Of a DNA stretch of 64,000 nt, positions 34,917 to 46,455 are shown piece after piece (the stretch's first letter is position 1; each line of letters begins with the position of its first letter). The notes under the pieces are model-generated. The model searched no databases, was not told the origin of the DNA, and saw nothing but the letters and a program-made list of their open reading frames with translations. The translations under genes and the position numbers were made by a program. The stretch spans positions 868,001-932,000 of the forward strand of contig MU008155.1 of NCBI GenBank assembly GCA_010909165.1. Direction: 5' to 3'. The DNA is from Anthoceros angustus (Eukaryota > Streptophyta > Anthocerotopsida > Anthocerotales > Anthocerotaceae).

Positions 34917-34921
34917 CGCCA
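34917..34921. repeat. Target site duplication of element C, right
   Basis: CGCCA, identical to 16165-16169, directly after the LTR terminus ACCACA. Confidence 0.9.
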
Positions 34922-35400
34922 AAGATCCGGCACAATTAGAAGCAAGAAGAGTGAGCCTTCCCCACAACAAACCCAGTGAATATGGTGGCCATGGTTGGAC
35001 CCGGTGGTGACTCGAGATAGAAATTGCGGATGTGTAATCAAGAAGGTGCCGCTAGATTGGGTCGAGGGGGTCAACATCATGACTGAAGACACCGCCCGGA
35101 AGCTTGGGTTGCAAATAGAACATACGACAAAGGTGCTGCGACTGGCGAACATGTCCAAAATGGCACCGGTGGGGGAGTTGACGGGAGTCCTAACCCATAT
35201 TGGTACCATTCCGTACCTCATGGACTATGTGGTCATTAAACAAAAAGCGGATATGAGGTTCTCATTGGACGTACGTGGATGTATGGGGCCCGTTGCACCT
35301 TCAAATGGGCAAGGAAGGAAGTGGGGTTCAAACCTTTGGACTGGGATCCCAAAATTAAGGAGGGAAGGATATGTTTGACTTGGAGATAAATGCAGGGGGG
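34922..35400 (+). pseudogene. Retropepsin of gypsy D
   Basis: In frame from 34922: KDPAQLEARRVSLPHN, then GCVIKKVPLDWVEGVNIMTE where the catalytic D-(S/T/G)-G triad would be expected but reads D-W-V. Beta-strand markers follow: ARKLGLQIEHTTKVLRLAN, APVGELTGVLTHIGTIP and DYVVIKQKADMRF. The RPWMYGARCTFKWARKEVGF motif then runs in a shifted frame. This arrangement is usual for plant gypsy proteases. The Asp region is altered, so activity is doubtful unless the read has errors. Confidence 0.75.
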
Positions 35401-35850
35401 ACACCACAAGCGGAGGGATACACCTCTGCAGATACCCTCAGGGGAGGATGAGAAGGAAATTCCCATTCGCACATATTTCGTGGTCGGATGAAGAGGGCGA
35501 TTACGGAGGATATTCCCATTCCATCAGCCTATTGGGTTGCTATGGAGTCACAGTTGACGGTGATGGGGTGAAGAGGATCGGGCGAGAAAGGGACGGTCGA
35601 GGAGCAGGAGTGGCGGTGGCGGCGGAGCGTGGACAAACGGAGGACCGGAGGGTGTCACACGTTTCACCTCAGACGATCTATTCAGGGAATGGGGAATGCG
35701 GGAAGGCGAACCAAGACAGCCGGAGGAAGGGTTCGAATCACATCCGCCGTGGAAAGAGAGTGGAATGAGACGGATGAGGTCAAGGACGTGGAGGTGTTGC
35801 AGGAAGGTCCTTAAGTTTTCGAGCAGGATGAATACGAGACTTGGAAAGGG
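35400..35850 (+). pseudogene. Protease-RT linker of gypsy D
   Basis: No domain recognised. The plus-strand frames are charged (EEKEIPIRTYFVV region near 35450, then Gly/Arg-rich) and lie between protease and RT. Confidence 0.4.
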
Positions 35851-37190
35851 GATGAAGCTTGTTGGCGGAATTCATCCATGTTTTTGCTTTTGACGTTACG
35901 GACATGAAGGGTATCACAGGAGTGGGGAGCACAAGATTGATCTCGAGCGGGCCGTGCGGTCAGGATACGCAATACAAGCTAAATCCAAAGTATTTGAAGG
36001 TAAAGGAACAATTTGGAGCTTTACTTGTGGGCGTCATATATCCTATTGTGACATCGGTGGGTAGCCCCAATTGTGGTGGTTCCCAAGAAGAAGGGAAGAT
36101 CACAGATGCATCGGGATTGGAGGAAGTTAAACAAGGTGACCAAAAAAGACCACTACCCGCTTCCATTCATAGACAACATACTGGACTTAGTTGCAGGGAG
36201 AATGGTCTACTCGTTCCTGGATGGGTATTCGGGGTATAATCAGCTGCATCTCAGGGAGAGTGATTGGCCACTTTCACTACCCTCGGGAACCTATGCCTAC
36301 AAAGCGCGTTCGGATTAAGCACAGGATCCTTCATGCACGATTGTCAAGATTTTCAAGGAATACCTTAGGGACTTCATGGAGGTCTTCTGGATGACCTGCG
36401 TGTTTGGGCGGTGAAGATCACCACCAACCACCTTCAAATGTTTGGAGCGGTGTCATGAGACTGTGTCTACATCCCGAGAAATGTTATTTCGGCATGCGGA
36501 GGGTATTTTGTTGGGGCACCGCATTTGCGGGGATAGAGGTCGACCGGATAAGGTCAAAATCATCACCGCCTCAAGCCACCTACCACCTTTGAAGAGCTTA
36601 GGGATTCCTCGGGATGGTAGGCTATTATCGAAGGTTTGTGAAGAATTTCTCCGGGGCAGCGCTTCTGAGGCCCGCAAGGACCGGGAGTGGGAATGGGCCT
36701 TGAAAAGCAGAGGAGGCCTTCAATGATCTTGAACCACCACAGTCCACGGCACCCACTGCTGCGGGCCGGGAGCAAGAAATTCCACGTGTTTGTAGGCGTT
36801 TGACTGCAATCGGTACCATTCTAAGCCAAAGGGATGACAAACACGATTATCAATCTATTATGGGAGCAGCTCAGAAGAAAATATACCACCCAAGAGGGCT
36901 AGGGATGGTATACTCGGTTATAAGTTCGTCACTATTTGCTATCCTCTGAGTTCGTCTTCCATGTGGACCACTTCGCCTCAAACACAGTAAACAAAAGCGG
37001 CGCGGGCGCCAGATGGATCCTACTCCTCAGAATTCACGTTCACGGTGGAGACAAGGGAGGTAGTAAACATGTGAATGCATTACATATCAAGAGGCGAGGT
37101 GGTTACACGGGACCGAGCAGCGATTTTCCCGATGAAGCTTTGTTCAGCGGAGTTAGAGGCAGCGGCAGATCATAAGGCGAGGTAAATGGT
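35850..37190 (+). pseudogene. Reverse transcriptase and RNase H of gypsy D
   Basis: RT begins FIHVFAFDVTDMKGI (35871) and continues with YKLNPKYLKVKEQF, WVAPIVVVPKKKGR, HRDWRKLNKVTKKDHYPLPF (36060-36165), LVAGRMVYSFLDGYSGYNQ and HLRESDW. The active-site LDDL follows EVF after a one-base frame break near 36385. The connection region (DREWEWA) and RNase H start (KKFHVFVGV, GTILSQRDD, KIYHP) run to about 37000, heavily shifted. A complete enzyme could only be read across many frame changes. Confidence 0.8.
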
Positions 37191-37199
37191 GGCTCGGCG

Positions 37200-38395
37200 G
37201 AAATGAGAAGGGGAGAGCAGGATACACAGGCCCCACCAGGAGATGATGGAATTCACAGCAGGAAGAATACCACGGATCTTTCGAAACCCGCGTTTGTGCA
37301 CTATTCGCGTCCGTTTATGCAAGACAATTGTACCGTCGGGACCGGATGGACGGGACAGGTTATGGGTAACAAGGGAGCAGTTATCGAGTCTTGTGAGATG
37401 CACGAGGAGAAGCGGGGACATTTTGCACATATCACGTGCAAGAAGGTGCTTGAAATATTGGTGGCAAACCATGCATCGGGATGCTAAGGAGTTTGTTAAG
37501 CGTTGCACAGTCGGAGGGTTGGGAAAACCATCCGCAACCACTCAATGGCCAATGGTTCCGATATTGGATGGCGCCATTCGAGAAATGGGGAATAGATTTT
37601 GTTGGTCCCATCCTGACCAAAAGGCAGCGACAAAACCAATACATCCTCGTGGCCACCGACTATTGCAGCGTATGGTGGAAGCCGCACTCGGTGACACGGC
37701 TCATGGTGGCCAGTTCCTCTATGAGCAGTTATCACTCGATACATGTCCCTTGGGCTTATCGGTGACGGAGGTCACAGTCATGAAGTTATTTCTCATATGA
37801 CGATCTACTTCAACGTTAAGCACGGAAAGCGACTCCTTATAATCCCAAGGCAAATGGGCTAACGGAGGCGAATGGGCTCTTGTGCGGGATCCTCAACAAA
37901 CTAACGGTGGAATATGCGTCTTGGGATCTTAAGCTTCACTCCGCTCTGGGCATGGAGAGCAGAAAAGACACGCAACAAACACCGTACTACCTCACCTCGG
38001 CCATTCTCCGGTAATGCTGAGTTTGAAATTCCTACCTGCATCCGGAAACTAACCGCATGGCGGTGGGGAAAGTCATTTGGAGCGCTGTGACTGCTAAACA
38101 CACAGGATAGGGAACAGGCGTTGATCGTCATGCGAGGATATCGGAAAATATGGCATGACAATCGGTTGCGGAAGCAAGAGTGGGTAGTTCCGTGACTTGC
38201 GCCTGCATGCGACAATAGGTATATGCACTTTCCGGGAAGCTCCACCGATGGATGGGGCCATATAGAGTTCTCAAGTCTTCACCAATGGCTCGTCAATGCA
38301 AGAGTTAGGTGGACCTCCACTACCAACCCGGTCAATGGGTGGAGGATCAAGAAGTATTATACATAAGTTGGCGGGGTAACAAATGAGAAGGGAGT
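37200..38395 (+). pseudogene. Integrase of gypsy D, first copy
   Basis: The zinc-binding region is decayed. The core reads PFEKWGIDFVGPI (37573-37611), NQYILVATDYC, then YNPKANGLTEANG with the catalytic Glu (37845-37875) and ILNKLTVEYA. The C-terminal part has FEIPTCIR, RKIWHDN, NRYMHFPGS and NPVNGWRIKKYY, then a purine tract (38381-38394) and an LTR B start at 38396. The Asp between core and Glu lies in a frame-shifted stretch. Related to the integrase copy at 38523. Confidence 0.8.
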
Positions 38396-38522
38396 ATGTA
38401 AGCGATCTAGTCTCGGAAACCCCCTGATGTGCCAAGTGAATTTTTTTTGTTTTTTTGGTGGTGTGAAAATAAGTCAGTTGGATGAGGCAAAGGTATTTAT
38501 AGTAAAAATGTCCTTGGCCTAT

Positions 38523-39403
38523 GGAGTTTGTTAAACGCTGCGATGCCCGCCGAGGGTTGGGAAACCATCCGCAACCAACCACTCAATGGCCAATGGTTCC
38601 GATATTGGCCCCGCGCCATTCGAGAAATGGGGAATAGATTTTGTTGGTCCCATGCCCAAAACGAAGACGCGACAAAACCAATACATCCTCGTGGCCACCG
38701 ACTATTGCACGCCAGATGGTGGAAGCAAGCACCAGTGTAGACATACATGTAGTGGCCAGTTCCTCTATGAATGATTATCACTGACATATGGTCCTTGAGC
38801 TTGCCACAGAGGGTCACATTTCCAACGGTTATATCTCATATGACGATCTACTTCAACGTCGCCAGAAAACGACTCCTTATAATCCCAAGGCAAATGGCTT
38901 AACGAGAATGGGCTCTTGTGGGATCCTCAACAAACTAACGGTGGAATACGCGACCGGGATCTTTCACTCCGCCCGCATACAGGATCGCAGAAAATAACAA
39001 CGCAACAAACACCGTACTACCTCACCTCGGCCATTCTCCTAAGAATGCCTATTGAGTTTGAAATTCCCACTGCGATCCGTGAAACTAACCGCATGGCGGT
39101 GGGGAAAGTCACCGAACGGGTTTTCGCTAAACATACAGAGGATAGGAATGGTTGAGCGCGTGATATTCAAACGGAAAATATGGCATGACAATCGTGAAGC
39201 AAGAGTGGGTAGTTCCGTGACTTGGCCTGCACAATAGGTATATGCACTTTCCGAAGCTCCACCTTCATGGATGGGGCCATATAGAGTTCTCAAGTCTTCA
39301 CCAATGGCTCGCATAGACAAGCAAGAGTTAGGTGGACTCCACTACCAACCGAGTCAATGGGTGGAGGATCAAGAAGTATTATATAAGTTGGCGAGGACGC
39401 CAA
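38523..39403 (+). pseudogene. Integrase of gypsy D, second copy
   Basis: PFEKWGIDFVGPMPKTK and NQYILVATDYC at 38617-38711, HISNGYISYDDLLQR at about 38815, then NPKANGLTRMGS where the first copy has TEANG, so the catalytic Glu is lost by small deletions. The tail reads VNGWRIKKYY and GRRQQ before the purine tract. Confidence 0.8.
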
Positions 39404-39418
39404 CAAATGAGAAGGGAG
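39404..39418 (+). promoter_or_regulatory. Polypurine tract of gypsy D
   Basis: AAATGAGAAGGGAGT just before the LTR B start TGTAAACGATC. The same tract stands before the LTRs at 38396 and 57513, linking these gypsy families. Confidence 0.75.
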
Positions 39419-39420
39419 TA

Positions 39421-40542
39421 TGTAAACGATCTAGTCTCGGAAACCCCTAAATGTGCCGAAGTTTTTTTGTTTTTTTGGAAGAGTGGTGTGAAAATAAGTC
39501 GATTGATGAGGGGTATATTATAGTAAAAATGTCCTTGGCCTATGGAGTTTTTTTGTTTTTAGGTTAGAAAATAAATGGTCCGGAAGTGTTCCTTGGCCCA
39601 TGGACTTGGATATCCACTAAAAAGGTCTATATATGTGAGGGTTGGTTAATTAGGGGTTTGTCAGTCTGGGGCTGGAGTTTGGGCGTAGTTGAAGGTGAGA
39701 GAGGTTGTGGAATGGGATGGTGAGGCGTCGTGAAGGCGACGGTGAGTAGGAAGCCGGAACTTAACCCTAAAACCGGGTAGATCCCGTTCAAAGCGGGCCT
39801 GTGGTGGGCCAGCGAGGCGGAGGCAGCAGGGGCCGAGCGTCGAGCTACATGCGGTTCAGTCTGCGGAGAGGCGGAGGCATACCTGGAGGAGAGCTCAGAA
39901 CCCTCACCGTGACCCAGGCAGAAGGGCGGCCTTGTGGCCGCGGGAGGAGGTAGGAACAGGACGGCTGACCACACAGGAATTTGCAAGTCTCACCTTGGTA
40001 GGGCCGAGGCTCTGGAGGATGGCGCCCAAAGTCACGGTGAGATTGTTGCTCAATGGCCAAACATGGATCATTGGAAAGTCAGTGGGAATTGGTGAAGGGC
40101 GGGGCTTTTCATGGAGAAGCGGTGGAATTACGTGAACTTGGGGCAGTGCAGTGTGCTCGCCACCTAAAGACAAGCAGTCAGGCGAGGAATTAGAAGCCGA
40201 GTTGGGACTGGAATTGGTTAGGGAAGTGTATGGTGAGCAGGAGGAGGCGGTGGTTTGGTGATGGGAACCTTCTCGGAAAAGAACACAGCAGGTGCACCGC
40301 CACTGGTTTGAGGCGGGAACAATGGTTGTGAGATTGTAGCGCGATTGATGGAGTCGGCCGGATGGCTCCTATGTTTCCTGCAGCACAAGAAGCGAGGATT
40401 ATTTGTCGACCACTTGCTGTTCCTCCATGAAGTTGTCAAGGCGAAAATCGATTGAGGGCGAATTCTCTTTACAAGTTATGTGAAGAGGTTGAACACGATT
40501 TCTCCTGCCTCGACCCTCTCTAATTTCACCATTTCTGGTCCA
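39421..40542 (+). repeat. 3' LTR of gypsy D (family B)
   Basis: Starts TGTAAACGATCTAGTCTCGG. TATA-like TCTATATATG is at about 39627-39636. The gag-like AQWPNMDHWK block is at about 40045-40080. Similarity to the 5' LTR ends at about 40540 (CCATTTCTGGTCCA), giving about 1.1 kb. A GCATG at 40552 equals the GCATG before 9021 and is a possible, unproven target duplication. Confidence 0.65.
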
Positions 40543-41000
40543 TCTTTATGCGCATGCTAACCGCCGCGGTGGAGTGTGGCCTCCCTTCGCATGTGGAAGC
40601 AGGTTAGGAGGTGAAATGGGAGGCGGAGGAGCCCAAGGAGGAAATCGAGGAGAAATTGGATAGCTGGGGTCCGTGGCGGCAGGCCCAGTTTAGAGGAAGA
40701 AGGAATCTCTAGCAAAGGAGGAAGACCGGGGTGGCGGTAGATCTAAAAGGTGAAAGTGGGCCAGCGTCACCAATCGGTTATGTGCATGTTCACCGAAAAT
40801 AAGAATAAGCAATGATTGAGGTGGCGTAAGAGGAGGCGTTAGGGAAGACAATTTTGCGACCGGATCTTGGATGATGAACCAAGCGGGCGCGACTTTCACC
40901 GGGGCCAGCCGGCGCACAATCCCGTGTCGTTGTAGGAGTCCGCTCTAAGAGAATGAAAAGCCTGGCTCCGTTGCCGCGTTTCGACCGATTTCGTTAGGCT
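40543..41000. other. Unassigned gag-like flank
   Basis: GA-rich (GGAGGCGGAGGAGCCCAAGG at about 40631), no motif recognised; probably another retroelement fragment. Confidence 0.3.
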
Positions 41001-44000
41001 CGCTTTGGCTTAGCATGATCGCGCTTTTCAGATCACTAACTACTCTCATAACGTTTCACCAAGCAGCCCGATTAATGGCCAAGCGTTTAAGGACCGTTTG
41101 CGTCCAGTGCTCGTTCCGCGTCACTGGTCGTTCCTCTCATCACTCTCCTCGCTCATCAACCTTGGAAAAGAGCGCGAAGTACACGGTCCGGACCTCCTCC
41201 GTTGCTCAGCAGGGGCCTCTCGTCCGGGCTCTGCCGCCCTCGGGTTCCTCCGGCTCACATGCGTTCGGTCCGCTCGGCCAGCGGGCGGCTGCAGGCGAAC
41301 CACGGGTCCCCGATCGCTCTTGCACACCACCACACGTTAGGGTCCGTCACGGGACCTTGATCGATCTCTCCGGGGGTGCACCTTTCGATGACTCGGGACT
41401 CACGTTAGCATGAAGACACACAAAGGTCTCAAGAAACGCATCAACACCAAGAAGATGATTTATTGGCTCGGCCCTCTTATACTCGCCCAAGTCGGCGTCT
41501 TTATTACCCTATTACGGTGGTGGCCAGCTCGATGCATGTCGACGCCTACCATCCTATTCCTCCTCCTATCTCCTTCGTCGGCGGTGGGCACAGGAAGGTC
41601 ACAGGTTCCGTCTGTTGGTGGTCAATCTCCCGTCACAGTTCGGCGCGCACCCAATCGGATGATCCGGCGGGCCCTCTTCCGGAATCACATCGGGTTGGGC
41701 TCGTGGCGGTCGGCGGCCGCCGTTACCACGTCGTCCCCAGCCCCGGTGGGTCCCCTCCGGTAGAACCACGTGCTCGTGGTCGGAGGGACTCCTCGCTTCT
41801 GAGTCCGGACCTCGAGTCGGTCTCGACTCCGAGTCTGAACTTGAGTCGCCTTATTCGAGTCCGGTCTGCTGGTCGGTCTCATCTCAGGGTTCGGACCTCG
41901 GTCAGAACTGTCGGTCCGGTCCCCAAGCTCCGGACCCCTTGTCTGCGGACCTCTTCTTGCTGGGTCCTCATCCTACCCAGACCCTTGTCTTGGGTCGGGT
42001 TGGCTCTCCTTCGCCCCTTCGGGGCCGCCTCTATCCTCCCGGCGGGTTGCGGTGGACTTACCACGAGATCCGTTGTATTGCGCGTCTGCTCCTCCTGAGG
42101 CTCTTCTCCCCAGCGTCGTCTCCAAGCAGGGGCCACTAGGGTCCCGTCTTGTCCCCATGCCCTTCATCCCCCAGGCCTTAGTCCGTCCATGTGTGGTGAG
42201 AGGCTTCAATGCCTTAAGGCTCGGCGTGGTAGTAGGCAAAATCCGAGTCAATTCTTTGGATTGCCTCTTCCACATGTGCCGGAGCACCGATACTCCTTCG
42301 CCATTGGTGCTCGGAGGCGTCTTTGTCTTTGGACCATCTGCCAGTTCGGCTGGGCGGGCCGAATCTCGCGAGGCCACAAGGCGCCTCGGTCACCTCCACC
42401 TTGTTGTTGCTCACTTTGCTCCGGCTCCGTCGTTTCCTGCTGCGGCTTACACCGCCATAGCGCGGCGCTCCTTCCGCCTTCCTTATGGACCAGCGGCTTC
42501 TTTTACGCGTCCGGTGCTCTCGCTCCCGTTTATACGGTTAGCTCGCCATCTCCCTCTCAGCGGTCGGGCAACTCTGCCCGGTGCCGCCGAGTCCTTCTCC
42601 ATTTCGGCGTCCTGCTCCTGTTCCATCGCCTTACCTCCTCCGTCGCCAGCAGTGGGCCGTATCTCTAGTTCGTGATCGTGATCACGCCTGCGATACCATT
42701 CCTCTCAATGGTAACTTGGGCTGACTCGAGTCTCTTGCGGTCTTCCATCTCCACGCATTGCTCCACCTCGCATGGCGAGTCAGGAGATCCTCCATCTCCT
42801 TGTCGCGGGCTTCCTTCTCGGCATGGTGGCCCTGCTCCGCCGCCTCCTGCTCCTTAGTTAGCGGCTATCCTGTCTCCCTCCACGGTTCGATCACGCCGAT
42901 AGTGATCGCGGTCGATCTTAGCTGACTTCCGCCTCCCGCCGCCTTCACACAGGCCCGACTTGGTCGGTCGGTAGGCCGCCTCGGCCCGGTCGCGAGCCTT
43001 CTCGCTTGCCGGGCCTCCTCTGCCTCCTACTACCTCTCACTGCAGGTCTTGACCGCTTGGGCCTCCTGCTGCTTGCTCACCCGGTGAAGAATTTAGTCGT
43101 CTGTCGAATGGACGGACTTCCCTTCGGCCTCCGGCGTTTCCCTTCTTGATGCGGAGGCCGCCTTCCTCCTCGCCTCTGGGCCGCCTCAAGCCTCTGGAGG
43201 AGCACCATCGCCTCTGGTGGCTTCTACTTCACAGGTCTTCTCGGGCATCCGCGAGACCCCAACATCTGATCCATGTGGCAGGACCATGTCTCTTCCACGG
43301 CCGCCAGTGGTGAGACCCCAAAAGTCCGTAGTGGGGCGGGCATCTCACGGTCCGAGGACCTCCACCGATCCGGGAAGTCGGTGGGTTCTCGGACCTAATC
43401 AGGCCCTTAGGTCACGATTGCGAGTGGGGCTTCACCTCCTCCTTGGCCCTCTTGGCGCCAATTCCTTATTCGCCCTCTTAGTCACAGGGCTCGGAGGGTG
43501 AGGGGTTCGAGGCGGCCCCTTGCCTCTCCCAGTCGGCGGGGGGCTCCAGTGGGGTTCTTGCGGTGACCCCTGCTCCTTGGGCGGCGTCCCTTTACGCTCT
43601 TCTCACGCCTCTTGACCTCTTGCCACTCCCGTGGGCGGGCGACCTGAGCACCGCTGGTGCGTTGGATGGCACCGTCTTCCGCCTCTTGATTGCCGGAGTT
43701 CGTCAGGCTCCTCTCTTGCCGTTGTGGGTGGTGGGAAATTGTTGGGTCGGGCCGTCTCTGCTGCCTTGGTGCTCGGCGGGGGCACGAGGAGGGCGGGGAT
43801 ATCTTCCACTTCCCTAGGTGGTGAGGGTCCGTTCAGACGTGGTCGGTATCCCTTCGATCGTCCTCCTCCGGACCCGTTTGGCCCTAGGGGTGGGCCTCTA
43901 CCTCAGGCGCCTTTGCCGCTCTTACAGTAGGGCCGCCAACCCTTTCGGGCGCCGCTCTACCTCCCCATCCTTGAGGGAGTCGTAATGTCCCCATACATGG

Positions 44001-45120
44001 ATCGGGTATGGGGATAGTCGAAGCGGGCTTCTCGCTCCTCGACTGCGGGCCTCACAGGCTGAACGGCGAAGATGATCCTTCCGTCGCCCTCTTGCCCCAG
44101 CTGCAGCGCGGGAACACCACAAATTATCACCAAGGTGATCCACCTTGGTGAGCAAGTTCGATGGACAATGATCAGACTCCCTCACCTCACATCCGGTCCG
44201 TATCAACCGGTAGTTGGTTGTCATTGCGTTCGGGCTTGACGCCGCCCTTGCGCCTCTATCTTTCCCTCGCCTTGAGGGGCTGCGGGACTCGCCCTCCTCC
44301 TCGTTGGGCGGTTGTAAGCCGCCCTCGGGACCTCAAGGTCCATCTCACAGGATCCTCCGGAGGTTCTTGGACGAACCTCCTTGTTGGCGCCAACATCTTG
44401 AGCGAACTCCGGACGGTGACTCTTGTCAAGCGTCAGACTGACTGGAACACGTCTAAGTGCCACTCTTGACTAATCCTCCGCCTCCTCCATGGCCCAAAGT
44501 CCGGATAGCGCGGGTTACAATGCGCTCTACCGGGTTCCATGGCTCCCATACCTCATGACCTTCTTGGGTCCCATCGCCTTCTTCTCCTTTTCTTGGCGAT
44601 TGCACGAGGCGGCGGCACGATCGCCCTCTTGTGCGTTGCTCCAACCTCAGCGGTGAGCAGATGCTGGCGTTCAAGAGATAGCGCCCGGAGGGGCGGGTTG
44701 CGGGCGCAAGAGGCTGCGGTGTCTCGGTCGCCTGAGAAATGACCCTCCTCGTCGGCCGTTGGAAATAACGGCTGGGCGGAGGTGCCTCTTCCTGTCATGG
44801 CGCGGAGGTGCATGGCTTACTCGACCTTACGCCGCGTACTGCGGCCTTCTGTTGCCGCCCGATCCAGGGCGTGAATACACCTTATAACGGCCCCGGCAGT
44901 CGGTCTGGCACTGCATGCCGACCTCCACTCGGGGCCGTCCGCGTGGCGCGCTCGATCCTCCGACTCAACTTCTTTACTTTCCTGGCGTACTTATCTGTTT
45001 GACGGGTGGGGTCCGGACTTATCCGTACCGGTGCGGTCGGAGCTCGTCATAGTAGTGGAATGATTACCTACTCGGAGTATACTCCGGGAGTCAGGAGCAC
45101 CATCATTATTCCTCCTTTCC
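41000..45120 (-). other. GC-rich degenerate segment, probable minus-strand gag
   Basis: The plus strand is C/T-rich and its open frames are Ser/Pro/Leu-rich. The minus strand reads Glu/Arg/Ala-rich pieces such as AEKEARDKEMEDLLTRHAR (about 42810, minus) that look like retroelement Gag coiled coil. No catalytic domain, LTR or purine tract was found. A perfect 14-bp palindrome CGGAGTATACTCCG is at about 45075. The Ser/Pro frames at 41015-42675 are probably shadows. Confidence 0.35.
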
Positions 45121-45159
45121 TTGTATTTTACTGGGACCTCTGAAAAAACAAAACCCACT

Positions 45160-46455
45160 TATTTCCTAACCCCCAAAGAGTAGTAGCCCACACCAACCCA
45201 GGAGGAATTCAGGGCTGACCTCGGGAGGCGGACCCCTCCTCGGCATGGGAAGAGATTGTCGAGGACTCCACTGCAGCAGCGAGAGAGGTGGGATCACGTG
45301 CCCGACTGGTGAGGGTGCGACGCACTTTGTTGGCCGAAGGTGCTCGGCGAGGGGGATGGCGTCGATCGCGGGGCCGCCCTGTGGTGGAGTATAGGAGTCA
45401 TGACCCACATCGATGATCAAGGCCCAAAAGCGGTTGTTGGATCAATGCTGGCCCGGCCTCCCCACATATTTCAGTCATGTGCAAGGCGGCGGGAGGAAGT
45501 GGTGAGAGAGCTGTGCCCCGGTTTGGCCAGAAGAGGAAATGGCCCGGTATATGCAAGCTGGAGAAGACAAGAGCGGGCCTTGAGGAAATAAGGGCCAAGG
45601 TCGAGGGAGGATTTGTCTTGTGAGGCCAGAAGTTGCAGACCATGACGGCAGAGGCGCTCATGGCTCAAATTAGAGATGCCTACGAGGCGAACCGGGGAGA
45701 TCTGGGGGGAGTTGTTGCGAGCAGGCGGGAGGCGGCCTCGGTGGAGAAGGCCCATAAGCTGGCGGAGCAGGTATAAGCAGGAGGCGGGATGAGGCACGTG
45801 GCCGTAAAGCGAAAGACAAAGGGAAGGCGAGGCGGGACCACGGTAGGGTAGTGGAAGGAACTGCGAGGAAAGGAAGCGACAACAGGGTAGCGAGCACCTA
45901 CCAGGGCTTTACGTGGAGACTTGACGGTCGTGGGTCCACTGCGGTGATGGAGGCTACCGAGGCATTGGCGCACTGGTCTGAGCGGTCAAGGAGGCGCGAA
46001 CCTTGGACGCTGACAGCGCCCGCAGGACATGGACTAGCAATGTGAATGGTGTAGCCTATGGGAGGAGGTCCGGAGGACCTATTGCAAGTGAGGACCCGTG
46101 GATACTTCTACCATTGCGCAGAGTATGGGGTTGGCCCCTGTTATGCGGAGGCGACTTTGGAGGAGTTAAGTGAGGAGGAGGTCCGAGGCTTGGGTGGATA
46201 AAGGGCAGTAATAATCCTCGGCCAATGGCGGCAAGCGGAAGGCGGGAAACTCAGGCGAGTATACCTCAAATTAGGGCGTCCAGTGGCAGTGAGGTGGAAG
46301 TATTGTGGGAAAACCTTGTCGGATCGGTGGCCTTGGCGGGAGGGCTCGTGGCGGCGGCAATGGAGGCAAGGGCCGGGCGGCCAAGTGAGGAGAAGGCCTT
46401 GGCGAGTAATAGCATCCTAAGGATAGATTTGGTTAGGATGCTGCACTGGACCTAA
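45160..46455 (+). pseudogene. Decayed gag-like segment related to family A
   Basis: The plus strand encodes Arg/Glu-rich helical pieces, including SVEKAHKLAEQ (45739) then DEARGRKAKDKGKAR in shifted frames, similar to LAERYKRKRDEAR in family A at about 8.38 kb. Further frames (46225-46455) are Ala/Glu-rich. Probably the gag of a family-A element, possibly the 5' part of gypsy G. Confidence 0.4.

Larger units (their letters stand above)
37489..39555. repeat. Tandem duplication of integrase end plus LTR B start (about 1.03 kb x2)
   Basis: 37489-38522 and 38523-39555 are head-to-tail copies beginning GAGTTTGTTAA(G/A)CG. The junction is GGCCTATGGAGTTTG, where the LTR sequence GGAGTTT meets the integrase sequence GAGTTTG. 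It creates an extra truncated LTR start at 38396-38522. Confidence 0.9.

Noticed and set aside
41015-42675. Ser/Pro/Leu-rich plus-strand proteins at 41.0-42.7 kb
   Set aside because: Several frames are open at once because of C/T skew, and no domain or start context supports any of them.
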